Origin: JBMNNU01 sp050942695
GTDB lineage: Bacteria > Chloroflexota > UBA6077
Reading direction: 5' to 3'
Assembly (NCBI GenBank): GCA_050942695.1
Contig: JBMNNU010000097.1
Span: 1-11,362, forward strand
DNA: 11,362 nt
The notes under the pieces are model-generated. The model worked only from the letters and a program-made list of their open reading frames with translations. It did no database searches and had not been told where the DNA came from. A program made the position numbers and the translations under genes. This document shows, piece after piece, positions 1 through 7,005 of the stretch (its first letter is position 1; each line of letters opens with the position of its first letter).

Positions 1-2
1 AC

Positions 3-1475
3 GGGACGGAAAAGACGCTCTCGTTGGAGTCTGGCAACGGCTTGAATTGGGTGCTGACCATTCCGGCGGGCGCTCTGGATCACCCCGAGACGATCACGAT
101 GACAGATATGAAGAACGTCAGCAGCAGCCTTGGTGACATATCTGGTGGGGTAGTGCTGCAGCCCGATGGGCTGAGCTTTACGGTGCCGGCCACGCTTTCC
201 GTCAGAGGCGCGGGGATCGAGACATCCGGCCTGCTTTTCTCGGGGAACGGCAAAGGGGAGGAGCTGGAGCTGTCCATCGTGCAAAGAAACCAAGATGCCG
301 TGGAAATGACGCTCTTTCATTTCAGCACGGCATATGTCTCGAATGACGACACGGTAATTGCCGGGCTTGCCCAAGACGCTCGCGACTCGATCAGGAAGAT
401 GTCCGCGCTGGCCAAGCAGATATTGAAACGGCCGATCGAAGTCCCCGTGCCGCCGGCTATCCCGATCAAGTGCCACCATGACACCGAAGACCAGGATGCC
501 AAAAAGCTAGAAAAATACCGCAATGACTTCGGGAAACCTGAGGAGGGTATTATCAGCGCTCTCATCGCGGCCAAAAGGAACCTCGCTCTTACCACTGGCG
601 AATCTACGGATTACACGGTAGAGCTGCGGCTTGTGAATAGGCTCATTAAGAAGGGGAACATGCTGATCCGGCAGTACAAGGGCCAGGAGGATATGTTCTA
701 TGCGGTTAGCATGGTAACGCTGGACGCAGAAAGACAGTCCGCGCTGCTGGGCGAATCCCTCTCAGAGGATTACTCATTCATGCCGGTGCTGGCGGAATGG
801 GCATACAGCATCGCGCAAAAATATCTCGACGGCCTGGTCAGAAACCACGAATACAAGAATATCCACCCCGTCATAAAGCTCGCCGCCACCTTGGCGGCGC
901 TAAGCCCGCCAAAAGGAAATAGCTTTTTGGAGCAACTACAGCAGGCGTTAACGTTTCAATTGGAAACCATGAACACCGTGACGATCGGCGTCGCGCCTTC
1001 GTTGGTGACCTACGAGGTGGAATCGAAGGCTGAGACACGTGCACTGACCGAATCAAAGACCGGCATGGTCCGGGCCAATGGCACGGGCACATACAAGTCC
1101 TTCAAGGTGCCCCCGCTGGAAGGCTCCGAGTTGAAGTTAGAGCTGAAACAGCTAGGCAGCGCCTTCGATGTTCTGGTTGGCATCGAGGGGTTCCTACCAT
1201 GCATGTCGGACACCTTCACCATATATGTGGATCGTTTCGGCGCGGAGAGTGAAACGATCACCTCCTTTGTGCCTGAGACTCCACCCACATCGAAAGAGAA
1301 ACCTGTGGTGCAGATGACGTGCGAGAAGGGCTTTGCGGATAGGAAAAAGGACGGCCTGTACGCGTTCGTCCTCACCGTGAGAGATGGGCAAGAGGTCGCA
1401 GGGGAACAAACCTTCACCGCTTCCGATACGGGCATGGACATTCGATATGAGGTGAAGCTGACACACACCCCGTAG
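3..1475 (+). CDS. Large protein with ZU5-like segment, 5' end missing
   Basis: The frame is open to the left edge, so the true start lies outside the window; the TTG at 24 is only the first possible start inside it. The first 60 or so visible residues read like a ZU5-type beta domain: IPAGAL, then ETITM, then a GGVVLQPDGLSF-VPATL segment, a pattern common in secreted or surface bacterial proteins. The middle, about residues 110-310 counted from the TTG, looks mostly helical, with HDTEDQDAKK and repeated charged stretches and no motif I recognise. The last 130 residues look beta-rich again. No catalytic motif or membrane segment is visible; a signal peptide would be in the missing part. Extracellular or surface location is inferred from the ZU5-like part only. 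The gene ends at a hairpin shared with the convergent CAP gene. Confidence 0.8.
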   Translation, partial: GTEKTLSLESGNGLNWVLTIPAGALDHPETITMTDMKNVSSSLGDISGGVVLQPDGLSFTVPATLSVRGAGIETSGLLFSGNGKGEELELSIVQRNQDAVEMTLFHFSTAYVSNDDTVIAGLAQDARDSIRKMSALAKQILKRPIEVPVPPAIPIKCHHDTEDQDAKKLEKYRNDFGKPEEGIISALIAAKRNLALTTGESTDYTVELRLVNRLIKKGNMLIRQYKGQEDMFYAVSMVTLDAERQSALLGESLSEDYSFMPVLAEWAYSIAQKYLDGLVRNHEYKNIHPVIKLAATLAALSPPKGNSFLEQLQQALTFQLETMNTVTIGVAPSLVTYEVESKAETRALTESKTGMVRANGTGTYKSFKVPPLEGSELKLELKQLGSAFDVLVGIEGFLPCMSDTFTIYVDRFGAESETITSFVPETPPTSKEKPVVQMTCEKGFADRKKDGLYAFVLTVRDGQEVAGEQTFTASDTGMDIRYEVKLTHTP

Positions 1476-1509
1476 GGGCATCGCTTTGGATGCGGCATGG
1501 GTACACAAG

Positions 1510-1541
1510 AAGGCTGCTGCCGGAGATCCGGTAGCAGCCTT
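1510..1541. terminator. Hairpin between convergent genes, probable bidirectional terminator
   Basis: A 14-bp stem (1510-1523 with 1528-1541) contains a single G-T pair (1519/1532) and a 4-base loop AGAT. It lies 34 bases after the stop at 1475 and 66 bases after the stop of the minus-strand CAP gene. No long T run follows on either strand, so intrinsic termination is likely but not certain. Confidence 0.65.
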
Positions 1542-1607
1542 CGTTGAGTGTATGCCTGGTCAACCGGCAGTTTCTTGCCGGTGCGACTACGTTGCCCACT
1601 CTCTCCG

Positions 1608-2087
1608 TTAGTTCATATTGGCGAAGACCTGCGCGAAGTAGGGGGTGCCCGATGGCGATACCCCGAACCCCACGCCGACCTTGTTGAAGCCCGGATTTAG
1701 CATGTTCCCTCTGTGGCTGGGGCTGTGCATGAAGCCCCAATGAGCCGCTCCGCCGTCATAGTAACCCATAGATATGTTCTCGCCAGCCAGGCGGTAAGGG
1801 AGCCTCCAGGCATTCATCTGATCGAAGACGGTGGTGCCGTCAGGGGTGACGTGGCTGAAGTAGTTGCGATGGGCCATGTCGAAACAGCGCCCCCGCGCGA
1901 GTTCCAAGAGCGCCGGGTCCAGCTCTAAAGGAGCCATCCCGTGATTCATTCGCTCGGCGTTGAGGTGGTTCAGTAGACTCAATTCCTGCTCGCTCAGCGG
2001 AGCTACCGCTGCTGCAACATTGCCTACGGCAAACGTTGCGAACAACGAGATAGCCACGACGAGTGAGATTAGAATGCGTCGCTCCAT
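1608..2087 (-). CDS. Secreted CAP/SCP-domain protein (YkwD-like)
   Basis: This 159-residue protein has a signal peptide (MERR, hydrophobic residues 5-20, then VGNVAAA) followed by one CAP domain. Family landmarks are visible: NAERMNHG near residue 43, YFSHV with His79, AGENIS with Glu103, a Trp at 117, and HSPSHRGNML with His125 near the end. His79, Glu103 and His125 match the conserved cavity residues of CAP/PR-1 proteins. The length is that of a minimal bacterial CAP protein with no cell-wall-binding repeats. The ATG start is chosen because GGAGG lies 9 bases upstream; another ATG closer to that site is out of frame. The biochemical role of bacterial CAP proteins is mostly unknown, so export to the cell surface is the firm part of this call. 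It is transcribed alone and converges on the ZU5-like gene. Confidence 0.92.
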   Translation of the reverse strand: MERRILISLVVAISLFATFAVGNVAAAVAPLSEQELSLLNHLNAERMNHGMAPLELDPALLELARGRCFDMAHRNYFSHVTPDGTTVFDQMNAWRLPYRLAGENISMGYYDGGAAHWGFMHSPSHRGNMLNPGFNKVGVGFGVSPSGTPYFAQVFANMN

Positions 2088-2487
2088 TGCGCATTACCTC
2101 CAGAGGACAGTCTGTGGATTCGGTACGCTACCGTGGGAACATATTGGAGAAGCTGACGGGGCAACTCACGTCGCGCGGCAATGCTAGCAGCGGATAAGAT
2201 GATGAGCAATAGTACATATCGGCTAGGGATCGCGAAAGTAGTTGATCAAGGCAAGCCGTCAGCGGCTTTTCGTGGTACCATTTGCCAAGCCATCCAGAGG
2301 TTCGACATGCGGGAGGTATGGGCATCATGGTAGGATACACGTGGGTATCCTCGAACAGCTTGGCCGCTCGACGAGCGGTTCAGAGATGCCTCGGTAAGCC
2401 TCACTGATCGGCCCCTTATCTATCACTGTGTTAGTGTATAGAAATAACTGATACTTATGCTGTGCTGATGTAGCGGGAGGAGAAAGA
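2088..2487. other. 400-base gap between divergent genes
   Basis: No coding signal is convincing here. The left end holds the Shine-Dalgarno site of the CAP gene. Two small perfect hairpins lie side by side: 2332-2338 with 2345-2351 (AGGATAC, 6-base loop) and 2364-2369 with 2373-2378 (CCGCTC, 3-base loop). From about 2415 the sequence turns AT-rich, as expected for the promoter of the acyl-CoA synthetase. No -10/-35 pair stands out clearly. Confidence 0.6.
2420..2441. promoter_or_regulatory. Imperfect palindrome upstream of acyl-CoA synthetase
   Basis: CTATCACT and AGTGTATAG face each other across GTGTT (core CACT 2424-2427 with AGTG 2433-2436; one extra base in the right arm). It lies 47 bases before the GTG start, in an AT-rich stretch where a promoter is expected. 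It could be an operator for a TetR-type or similar regulator, but this rests on position and symmetry alone. Confidence 0.3.
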
Positions 2488-4131
2488 GTGCCCATAACGG
2501 AGATACTAGCGCGAAACGCCGAGCTTTATGGACAGGAACTATGCCTCACTGAGATCAATATGGATCTCCAGGAAAAGCATAACGTCACTTGGCGTGAGTA
2601 TGAACTGATCGAAAACAGCCCGCTAGGTGAATACCGAAGGGATATGACCTGGCGTGTCTTTGACGAGAAAGCCAATCGACTGGCCAACCTGCTGCTGAAG
2701 AGAGGAGTTAAGAAAGGGGATAAGGTCGCTATTCTCTTGATGAACTGCCTCGAGTGGCTTCCGATCTACTTTGGAATACTGAAGACCGGTGCCATAGCGG
2801 TGCCGCTGAACTTCCGATATACGCCTGAGGAGATCAAGTATTGCCTGGATCTCTCGGAAGCCAGCGTCTTGATCTTCGGGCCAGAGTTCATAGGCCGGGT
2901 TGAGACGATCTACGATCAGATCCCAAGGGTGAAGATGCTCTTCTATGCGGGAGAGAACCGCCCGAGCTTTGCAGAGAGCTACGACCGGCTCACCGCCAAC
3001 TGCTGCTCCGAAGCCCCGAGGATCGCGCTAACGGACGAGGATGATGCGGCGGTGTATTTCTCGTCAGGGACTACGGGGTTTCCAAAGGCGATCCTGCATA
3101 CGCACCGAAGCCTGATGTCGGCATGCTACACGGAGCAAAAGCATCACGGTCAGACGCGTGAAGACAACTTCTTATGCATCCCCCCGCTTTACCATACTGG
3201 CGCAAAGATGCACTGGTTCGGGAGCCTGTTGTCGGGGAGCAAAGCCGTGTTGCTACGCGGAGCCAGGCCGGAATGGATCATCAAGACGGTCTCCGAAGAG
3301 AAGATCACCATCGTCTGGCTGCTGGTCCCCTGGGCACAGGACATTTTGGACGCTATCGAGAGAGGGGATATCAAGCTGGAAGACTACAACCTCTCTCAAT
3401 GGAGGCTGATGCATATCGGCGCGCAGCCGGTTCCGCCCAGCTTGATCCGCCGCTGGAAGGAGGTTTTCCCAAACCATCAATACGACACCAACTACGGGCT
3501 GAGCGAGTCTGCAGGTCCGGGATGTGTCCATCTAGGTATCGAGAACATTCATAAGGTCGGCGCTATCGGTATCCCCGGGTACAACTGGGAAGCCAAGATC
3601 GTCGACGAGAATGGATCTCTCGTAACCCAGGGGAAGGTTGGGGAGCTGGTTGTCAAGGGTCCTGGCGTGATGAAGTGCTACTACAACGACCCTGAGGCGA
3701 CCGCGGCAGTGCTGAAGGATGGCTGGTTGGCAACGGGGGATATGGCCCGGATGGACGAAGACGGGTTTATCTTCCTGGTTGACCGGAAGAAGGACGTGAT
3801 CATCAGTGGTGGAGAGAACCTGTACCCGGTGCAGATCGAGGACTTCCTCCGTGCGCATCAGGCTATCAAGGATGTAGCGGTCATCGGGTTGCCCGACAAG
3901 CGCCTGGGAGAAATCGCGGCCGCTATCATCGAGCTGAAGCCGGGCTGCGAGTGCACTGAAGAGGAGATACGAGCATTCTGTACCGCGATGCCCCGCTACA
4001 AGCGCCCGCGAAAGATTATTTTCGATGTAGTCCCGCGCAACCCCACCGGCAAGATCGAAAAGCCGCGTCTGCGGGAGAAGTACGGCGCAGCGAAGATAGT
4101 GGCAGTTCAGACGGAGATAGAGAACGGCTAG
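2488..4131 (+). CDS. Acyl-CoA synthetase (AMP-forming, ANL superfamily)
   Basis: This 547-residue enzyme should activate a carboxylic acid to its CoA thioester through an acyl-adenylate in the cytoplasm. ANL motifs appear in order: the phosphate-binding loop SSGTTGFPK (192-200), PPLYHTGA (232-239), YGLSES (336-341), TGD with Asp418, the hinge RKKDVIISGGEN (433-444), and PTGK with the adenylation Lys522 near the C-terminus. All key residues are intact and the length is normal for medium- or long-chain fatty-acyl-CoA ligases. The first 55 residues, before the usual TWRVFDEKANRLAN start of the domain, are longer than in the shortest members. The GTG start has GGGAGGAGA just upstream. Substrate cannot be read from sequence; fatty, cyclic or aromatic acids are possible. 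The gene stands alone; the SPFH gene follows after 54 bases with its own palindrome. Confidence 0.93.
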   Translation: MPITEILARNAELYGQELCLTEINMDLQEKHNVTWREYELIENSPLGEYRRDMTWRVFDEKANRLANLLLKRGVKKGDKVAILLMNCLEWLPIYFGILKTGAIAVPLNFRYTPEEIKYCLDLSEASVLIFGPEFIGRVETIYDQIPRVKMLFYAGENRPSFAESYDRLTANCCSEAPRIALTDEDDAAVYFSSGTTGFPKAILHTHRSLMSACYTEQKHHGQTREDNFLCIPPLYHTGAKMHWFGSLLSGSKAVLLRGARPEWIIKTVSEEKITIVWLLVPWAQDILDAIERGDIKLEDYNLSQWRLMHIGAQPVPPSLIRRWKEVFPNHQYDTNYGLSESAGPGCVHLGIENIHKVGAIGIPGYNWEAKIVDENGSLVTQGKVGELVVKGPGVMKCYYNDPEATAAVLKDGWLATGDMARMDEDGFIFLVDRKKDVIISGGENLYPVQIEDFLRAHQAIKDVAVIGLPDKRLGEIAAAIIELKPGCECTEEEIRAFCTAMPRYKRPRKIIFDVVPRNPTGKIEKPRLREKYGAAKIVAVQTEIENG

Positions 4132-4146
4132 ATTATCCTTCTATCA

Positions 4147-4171
4147 TTATGATATCATCGCGATATCATAA
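4147..4171. promoter_or_regulatory. Perfect 10-bp inverted repeat before SPFH gene
   Basis: TTATGATATC (4147-4156) and GATATCATAA (4162-4171) are exact reverse complements around the 5-base spacer ATCGC. The repeat starts 15 bases after the stop of the acyl-CoA synthetase and ends 5 bases before the GGAGG of the SPFH gene. Low GC and lack of a T tract argue for a protein-binding operator rather than a terminator. The ribbon-helix-helix protein encoded downstream is a natural candidate to bind it; that link is inference. Confidence 0.55.
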
Positions 4172-4185
4172 GATTTGGAGGCATC

Positions 4186-5064
4186 ATGAACACGGAACAG
4201 CGCCGTTCTGCAGGCTCGGGCTATATCGGACTGGCTGTCGGCATCCTGGCGACCCTGGCGGCAATCGTTTTACTCGTCCTGTTGATCCAGAGGGAGGATA
4301 TAATGCTGCTCTTCCCTCTGGTGGCCGTCTCCATCTTCGCGTTGTTCGTCCTAAGTGGGCTGTTCATCGTCAATCCGAACGACGCCAAGGTGCTGGTCCT
4401 CTTCGGGACCTACGCTGGAACCGTTCGGAGCAGCGGCTTCTACTGGGCCAACCCTTTCTACGTGAAGAAGAGGATCACGCTCCGCGCGAGAAACCTGAAC
4501 GGCCAGAAGCTGAAGGTCAACGACAAATCTGGCAATCCGATCGAGATCGCTGCAGTCGTGGTCTGGCAGGTAGAGGACACCTTCCGGGCCACCTTCGAAG
4601 TGGACAACTACGAGCAGTATGTGGTGGTCCAGAGCGAAGCAGCGGTCAGGCACCTGGCCGGCTCCTATCCGTACGACACGTTCAAGGATGGCGATGAAGA
4701 CGTTCTCACGCTTCGGGCGGGTGCGGAGCAGGTCAATCAGGTCCTGGAGAAGGAGTTGAGCGAGCGCTTCGAGAGGGCGGGGGTTCGGGTGATCGAGGCT
4801 CGCTTGAGCCATCTGGCGTATGCCCCTGAGATAGCCGAGGCTATGTTGCGCCGACAGCAGGCCCAGGCTGTAGTTGCGGCGCGCACGCAGATCGTGAACG
4901 GCGCCGTTGGCATGGTCGAACTGGCGTTGGAGAAGCTGTCTGAGAGGAAGGTTGTGGAGCTGGACGAGGAGAAAAAGGCGACGATGGTCAGCAATCTACT
5001 CGTTGTGCTGTGCAGCGAATCCACAGCCACACCGGTGGTAAACGCCGGCACTCTCTACCAGTAG
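4186..5064 (+). CDS. SPFH/band 7 domain membrane protein
   Basis: This 292-residue protein has two N-terminal hydrophobic segments (about 12-34 and 41-62) followed by an SPFH domain (about 60-240). Typical stretches are VNPNDAKVLVLFGTYAGTV, GFYWANPF and KVNDKSGNPIEIAAVVVWQV, then YEQYVVVQSEAAVRHLA and the helical YAPEIAEAMLRRQQAQAVVAAR that marks stomatin/prohibitin-like proteins. SPFH proteins form membrane scaffolds or rings and often control partner membrane proteins or proteases. No NfeD-type partner gene is next to it; instead it is followed after 10 bases by an Arc-like DNA-binding protein, so the two are probably co-transcribed. GGAGG lies 4 bases before the ATG. The perfect inverted repeat just upstream may control it. 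The family call is firm, the cellular role is not. Confidence 0.93.
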   Translation: MNTEQRRSAGSGYIGLAVGILATLAAIVLLVLLIQREDIMLLFPLVAVSIFALFVLSGLFIVNPNDAKVLVLFGTYAGTVRSSGFYWANPFYVKKRITLRARNLNGQKLKVNDKSGNPIEIAAVVVWQVEDTFRATFEVDNYEQYVVVQSEAAVRHLAGSYPYDTFKDGDEDVLTLRAGAEQVNQVLEKELSERFERAGVRVIEARLSHLAYAPEIAEAMLRRQQAQAVVAARTQIVNGAVGMVELALEKLSERKVVELDEEKKATMVSNLLVVLCSESTATPVVNAGTLYQ

Positions 5065-5074
5065 GCAATCCATC

Positions 5075-5284
5075 GTGTCTGAGCGAAAGAAGTTTCTGCT
5101 GCGCATAAGCCCCGAGCTGTGGGACGAGCTGAACCGTTGGGCCAGCCAGGAGTTCCGGAGCGTAAACGGGCAGATCGAGTTCATCCTGCAGCGTGCAGTA
5201 GACGCGAGGCTGAGGAAGGGGCGCGGCCGGGAGCCCATCCAGGATCCGAAGGAGACTCGGGTGGTACCGGATACTCCCGGCTGA
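5075..5284 (+). CDS. Arc-like ribbon-helix-helix DNA-binding protein
   Basis: This 69-residue protein begins at GTG, 10 bases after the SPFH stop. Residues 5-47 fit the ribbon-helix-helix fold of Arc/MetJ proteins: a beta strand KKFLLRIS, a first helix PELWDELNRWASQEF, the turn RSVNGQ, and a second helix IEFILQRAVDARLRK. The alternating residues of the strand would contact DNA as a dimer. The last 20 residues are polar and Pro-rich, probably disordered. No toxin gene is beside it, so it need not be an antitoxin even though small RHH proteins are often labelled so. Its tight coupling to the SPFH gene suggests that it regulates this operon, possibly through the palindrome at 4147-4171. The fold call is good; the target is inference. 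Confidence 0.82.
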   Translation: MSERKKFLLRISPELWDELNRWASQEFRSVNGQIEFILQRAVDARLRKGRGREPIQDPKETRVVPDTPG

Positions 5285-5326
5285 AGTGCTGAGTGCTGAG
5301 TGCTGAGTCCTGAGGACCCAGGTCCT
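5285..5326. repeat. Heptamer tandem repeat with small hairpin
   Basis: Three exact copies of AGTGCTG (5285-5291, 5292-5298, 5299-5305) and one variant AGTCCTG (5306-5312) start directly after the stop of the RHH gene. A short hairpin follows (AGGAC 5313-5317 with GTCCT 5322-5326, loop CCAG). On the other strand the units read ACTCAGC, a heptamer family I associate with intergenic repeats in several bacterial phyla. The hairpin might weakly terminate the SPFH operon, but it has no T tract. Confidence 0.75.
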
Positions 5327-5408
5327 ATAACCGAAGCGGAAGGGCATCCCACCGCGTAACTCCTATCAGTGAGAGATACGTTTGAGCGTGGATAGAGGTG
5401 CATATTAA

Positions 5409-6011
5409 TTGGGAGAGCTACTTCCTAAGGCTATCTATTTCGGCGGCATGGTTGCCGAGATAATCGTGCGTATTCCCTACAATCGGCGGCGTCGCAGGAT
5501 CGTTAAGGTGGATCAGCGGGTCACGGGCTCAGAACGAGTCTTCTTGGGAGGGCTGTTCCTCACGATGTTTTTACTCCCCCTGATCTACAGCTTGACCTCG
5601 TGGCTAAACTTCGCGAACTACCGCATGTCGGCGGTCGCAAAGGCTCGAGCCAGCGGGCTGGGCGCGCTGCTACTCTCCGCGGCTGTCTGTCTCTTCTGGC
5701 GCTCGCACCGCGACCTGGGGGCGAACTGGTCGCCCTCGCTGGAGATCAGTGCGGAACAGACGCTGGTCACTCAGGGGGTGTATGGCGCTGTCCGGCATCC
5801 TATGTACGCATCCCACCTGCTGTGGGGCTTTGCCCAAGCCCTGCTGCTGCACAACTGGATCGCGGGCCTCGCGGGTCTCGTGTCGTTTCTCCCGATGTAT
5901 CTGGTCCGTATCCCGCAAGAGGAGCGCATGATGATCGACCACTTTGGGGATGCTTACCGCGCCTACAGAGCACGGACCGGTAGCATCTTGCCCCAGCTCC
6001 GCCGCAACTAA
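5409..6011 (+). CDS. Isoprenylcysteine carboxyl methyltransferase-like membrane protein
   Basis: This 200-residue integral membrane protein belongs to the ICMT/PEMT methyltransferase group. Visible marks are LVTQGVYGAVRHPMY (119-133), with the RHP that ends the SAM-binding helix, and EERMMIDHFGDAYRAYRART (171-190), whose EE and Y--Y--R pattern is diagnostic. Four to five hydrophobic segments are seen, near 6-22, 44-64, 82-97, 134-148 and 150-167. A positively charged RRRRR lies at 26-30. The TTG start is supported by GAGGTG at 5395-5400, 8 bases upstream. Bacterial members use SAM to methylate lipids or small molecules, and the substrate cannot be told here. It ends 12 bases from the end of the convergent gene on the other strand. 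Confidence 0.88.
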   Translation: MGELLPKAIYFGGMVAEIIVRIPYNRRRRRIVKVDQRVTGSERVFLGGLFLTMFLLPLIYSLTSWLNFANYRMSAVAKARASGLGALLLSAAVCLFWRSHRDLGANWSPSLEISAEQTLVTQGVYGAVRHPMYASHLLWGFAQALLLHNWIAGLAGLVSFLPMYLVRIPQEERMMIDHFGDAYRAYRARTGSILPQLRRN

Positions 6012-6023
6012 TCCGGCTTCGGA

Positions 6024-6530
6024 CTATCTCAAATCGGCGGCTAGGGAATCGCGCGCCGCCCTGGCGAGTTTGAGTCCCAGCCTGATAGCCAGATCCAAAG
6101 AGCTGCCGGAGAGGCTCGCCAGCGACATCTTCACGGAGGCGAGCACCATCCGGTGCCTCATCCCCATGTAGGGCCTCATAGCGGTCTCCCATCCGCTGAT
6201 GTCCGCGGGAGTCGCCCCCAGTTCGCCCAGCATGCTTGCCAATTCTGCTGAGCCTGCAGCGTGGGATGTGCTGAACCTCGCCATTTCGCCTTGGAGCTGC
6301 TGCGCTGACATCGGGTCAAGAGAGGACGCTGGGGCCGAGCAGTTGACCTGGAGTTGGTCGGCGCTGGCCGGCACGTAGATGTGCACGTAGCTGGTCTCCC
6401 CGTGCAGCTTACCCCTGAACGAGAATGATGCTCTCCACTGTGGCCGGATACCGGTAGTAGTGTCCTTGAAGCCGATAATTCCCGCCGCAGCCAGCGCCCC
6501 GGCAATCCTAGCTCGGAGGTCATCGTCCAT
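6024..6530 (-). CDS. Unrecognised 168-residue protein
   Basis: I do not recognise a family. The protein has no signal peptide or clear membrane helix. Residues 1-65 look like a mixed alpha/beta unit (RARIAGALAAAGIIGF, then RASFSFRGKL and YVHIYVPA strands); residues 75-110 are Gln/Ala/Ser-rich helix. Residues 120-168 are Met- and Leu-rich amphipathic helix (HRMVLASVKMSLASL, then LDLAIRLGLKLARAA). It should be cytosolic or loosely membrane-bound. The start is convincing: GAGGAG lies 6 bases before the ATG, preceded by an 8-bp inverted repeat and a plausible promoter. It is a lone gene that converges on the ICMT-like gene. Confidence 0.75.
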   Translation of the reverse strand: MDDDLRARIAGALAAAGIIGFKDTTTGIRPQWRASFSFRGKLHGETSYVHIYVPASADQLQVNCSAPASSLDPMSAQQLQGEMARFSTSHAAGSAELASMLGELGATPADISGWETAMRPYMGMRHRMVLASVKMSLASLSGSSLDLAIRLGLKLARAARDSLAADLR

Positions 6531-6543
6531 GTCTATCTCCTCT

Positions 6544-6564
6544 TGAAACTCAAGCTGAGTTTCA
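6544..6564 (-). promoter_or_regulatory. Perfect 8-bp inverted repeat in leader of the 168-residue gene
   Basis: TGAAACTC (6544-6551) and GAGTTTCA (6557-6564) are exact reverse complements around AAGCT. The repeat ends 13 bases before the ATG, directly abutting the Shine-Dalgarno site, and sits downstream of the candidate promoter. It could be an operator or a hairpin in the 5' leader that affects ribosome access. Confidence 0.45.
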
Positions 6565-6583
6565 TTTCCACGATTTTACATTG

Positions 6584-6613
6584 ATTGTAGAGGACTGTAA
6601 TCCGATTCGCCAA
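6584..6613 (-). promoter_or_regulatory. Candidate promoter for the 168-residue gene
   Basis: Read on the minus strand, TTGGCG (6608-6613) and TACAAT (6584-6589) are separated by 18 bases, matching 4 of 6 and 5 of 6 positions of the sigma-70 consensus. A start near 6577 would give a leader of about 47 bases that includes the inverted repeat. Support is by consensus only. Confidence 0.35.
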
Positions 6614-6652
6614 ACCATCGATTTTGAACGTGGGCGTCCTACATTTTCGGAC

Positions 6653-6758
6653 TCGATTTTTGTGCCCGTCGCTCGACATTGAAGCGATCGGTCGGAGACG
6701 CTAAAGCTCGGTTTACCGGGCTGGATACCGTACTGTAGGGCGATGCTGGGAGTCGCCC
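6653..6758 (+). repeat. Degenerate copy of dispersed repeat, module A
   Basis: 6653-6722 resembles 8705-8773 and the reverse complement of 10338-10406: TCGAT, then TTGTG, a GTCGC-CG stretch, GAGACGCTAAAGC, and a hairpin AGCTCGG-TTTA-CCGGGCT (6705-6722). Four bases later ACCGTACTGTAGGGC (6727-6741) matches the module next to the 10338 copy at 14 of 15 positions. A hairpin follows (GGGCGA 6738-6743 with TCGCCC 6753-6758). Module B is absent. This is the most diverged of the three copies. Confidence 0.65.
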
Positions 6759-6921
6759 GAGGGGATGACTGGATAACATGTATGTTGAGCTTGCATCATT
6801 AATAGCTATGAGGCATCATGGTGACATCGATCGAGCTACATAGAGCTATTCGTTGGCAGCGTTATGCCGATCCCTTTGAATAGCAATTTGATGGCCAATT
6901 AAGGGGAACTGAGCGCGAACA

Positions 6922-6993
6922 GTGGGCGGGATAGACAGGATGGGCGGCGTTAATGGGCTGGACGAAGTAGGCGCTGTGAATGGTGTGGGTTAA
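6922..6993 (+). repeat. Degenerate 9-nt repeats before the four-helix-bundle gene
   Basis: Eight consecutive 9-base units can be laid out, starting GTGGGCGGG, ATAGACAGG, ATGGGCGGC and continuing through CTGGACGAA to GTGGGTTAA. They share a GTGGNC-like core. They run up to 12 bases before the GTG start, so the Shine-Dalgarno region follows directly. The same kind of unit appears inside the gene at 7426-7506. Confidence 0.5.
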
Positions 6994-7005
6994 AGGAAGG
7001 AAGGA

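Larger units (their letters stand above)
6531..7005. other. 475-base gap with regulatory sites and repeats
   Basis: The left part holds the promoter and inverted repeat of the 168-residue gene. The middle (6653-6758) is a decayed copy of a dispersed repeat. 6766-6900 is AT-richer, with nothing I can name. The right part (6922-6993) is a run of 9-nt units leading into the four-helix-bundle gene. No gene is supported. Confidence 0.6.

Noticed and set aside
1010..1498. Long open frame on the minus strand inside the ZU5-like gene
   Set aside because: It is antisense to a convincing coding region, has no ribosome site and shows no protein-like motifs.
2128..2340. 70-codon minus-strand frame in the gap before the acyl-CoA synthetase
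   Set aside because: No ribosome site precedes it and its translation matches no family I recognise; considered a chance frame.
4149..4697. 182-codon plus-strand frame overlapping the SPFH start
   Set aside because: It crosses the SPFH gene in another frame, and the composition (many Arg, Gly, Pro) is typical of a shifted frame.
4351..4812. 153-codon minus-strand frame opposite the SPFH gene
   Set aside because: Antisense to a firm SPFH coding region; length follows from codon bias of the real gene.
5285..5312. Possible CRISPR array
   Set aside because: Units are 7 bases with no spacers; it is a simple tandem repeat and no cas gene is present.
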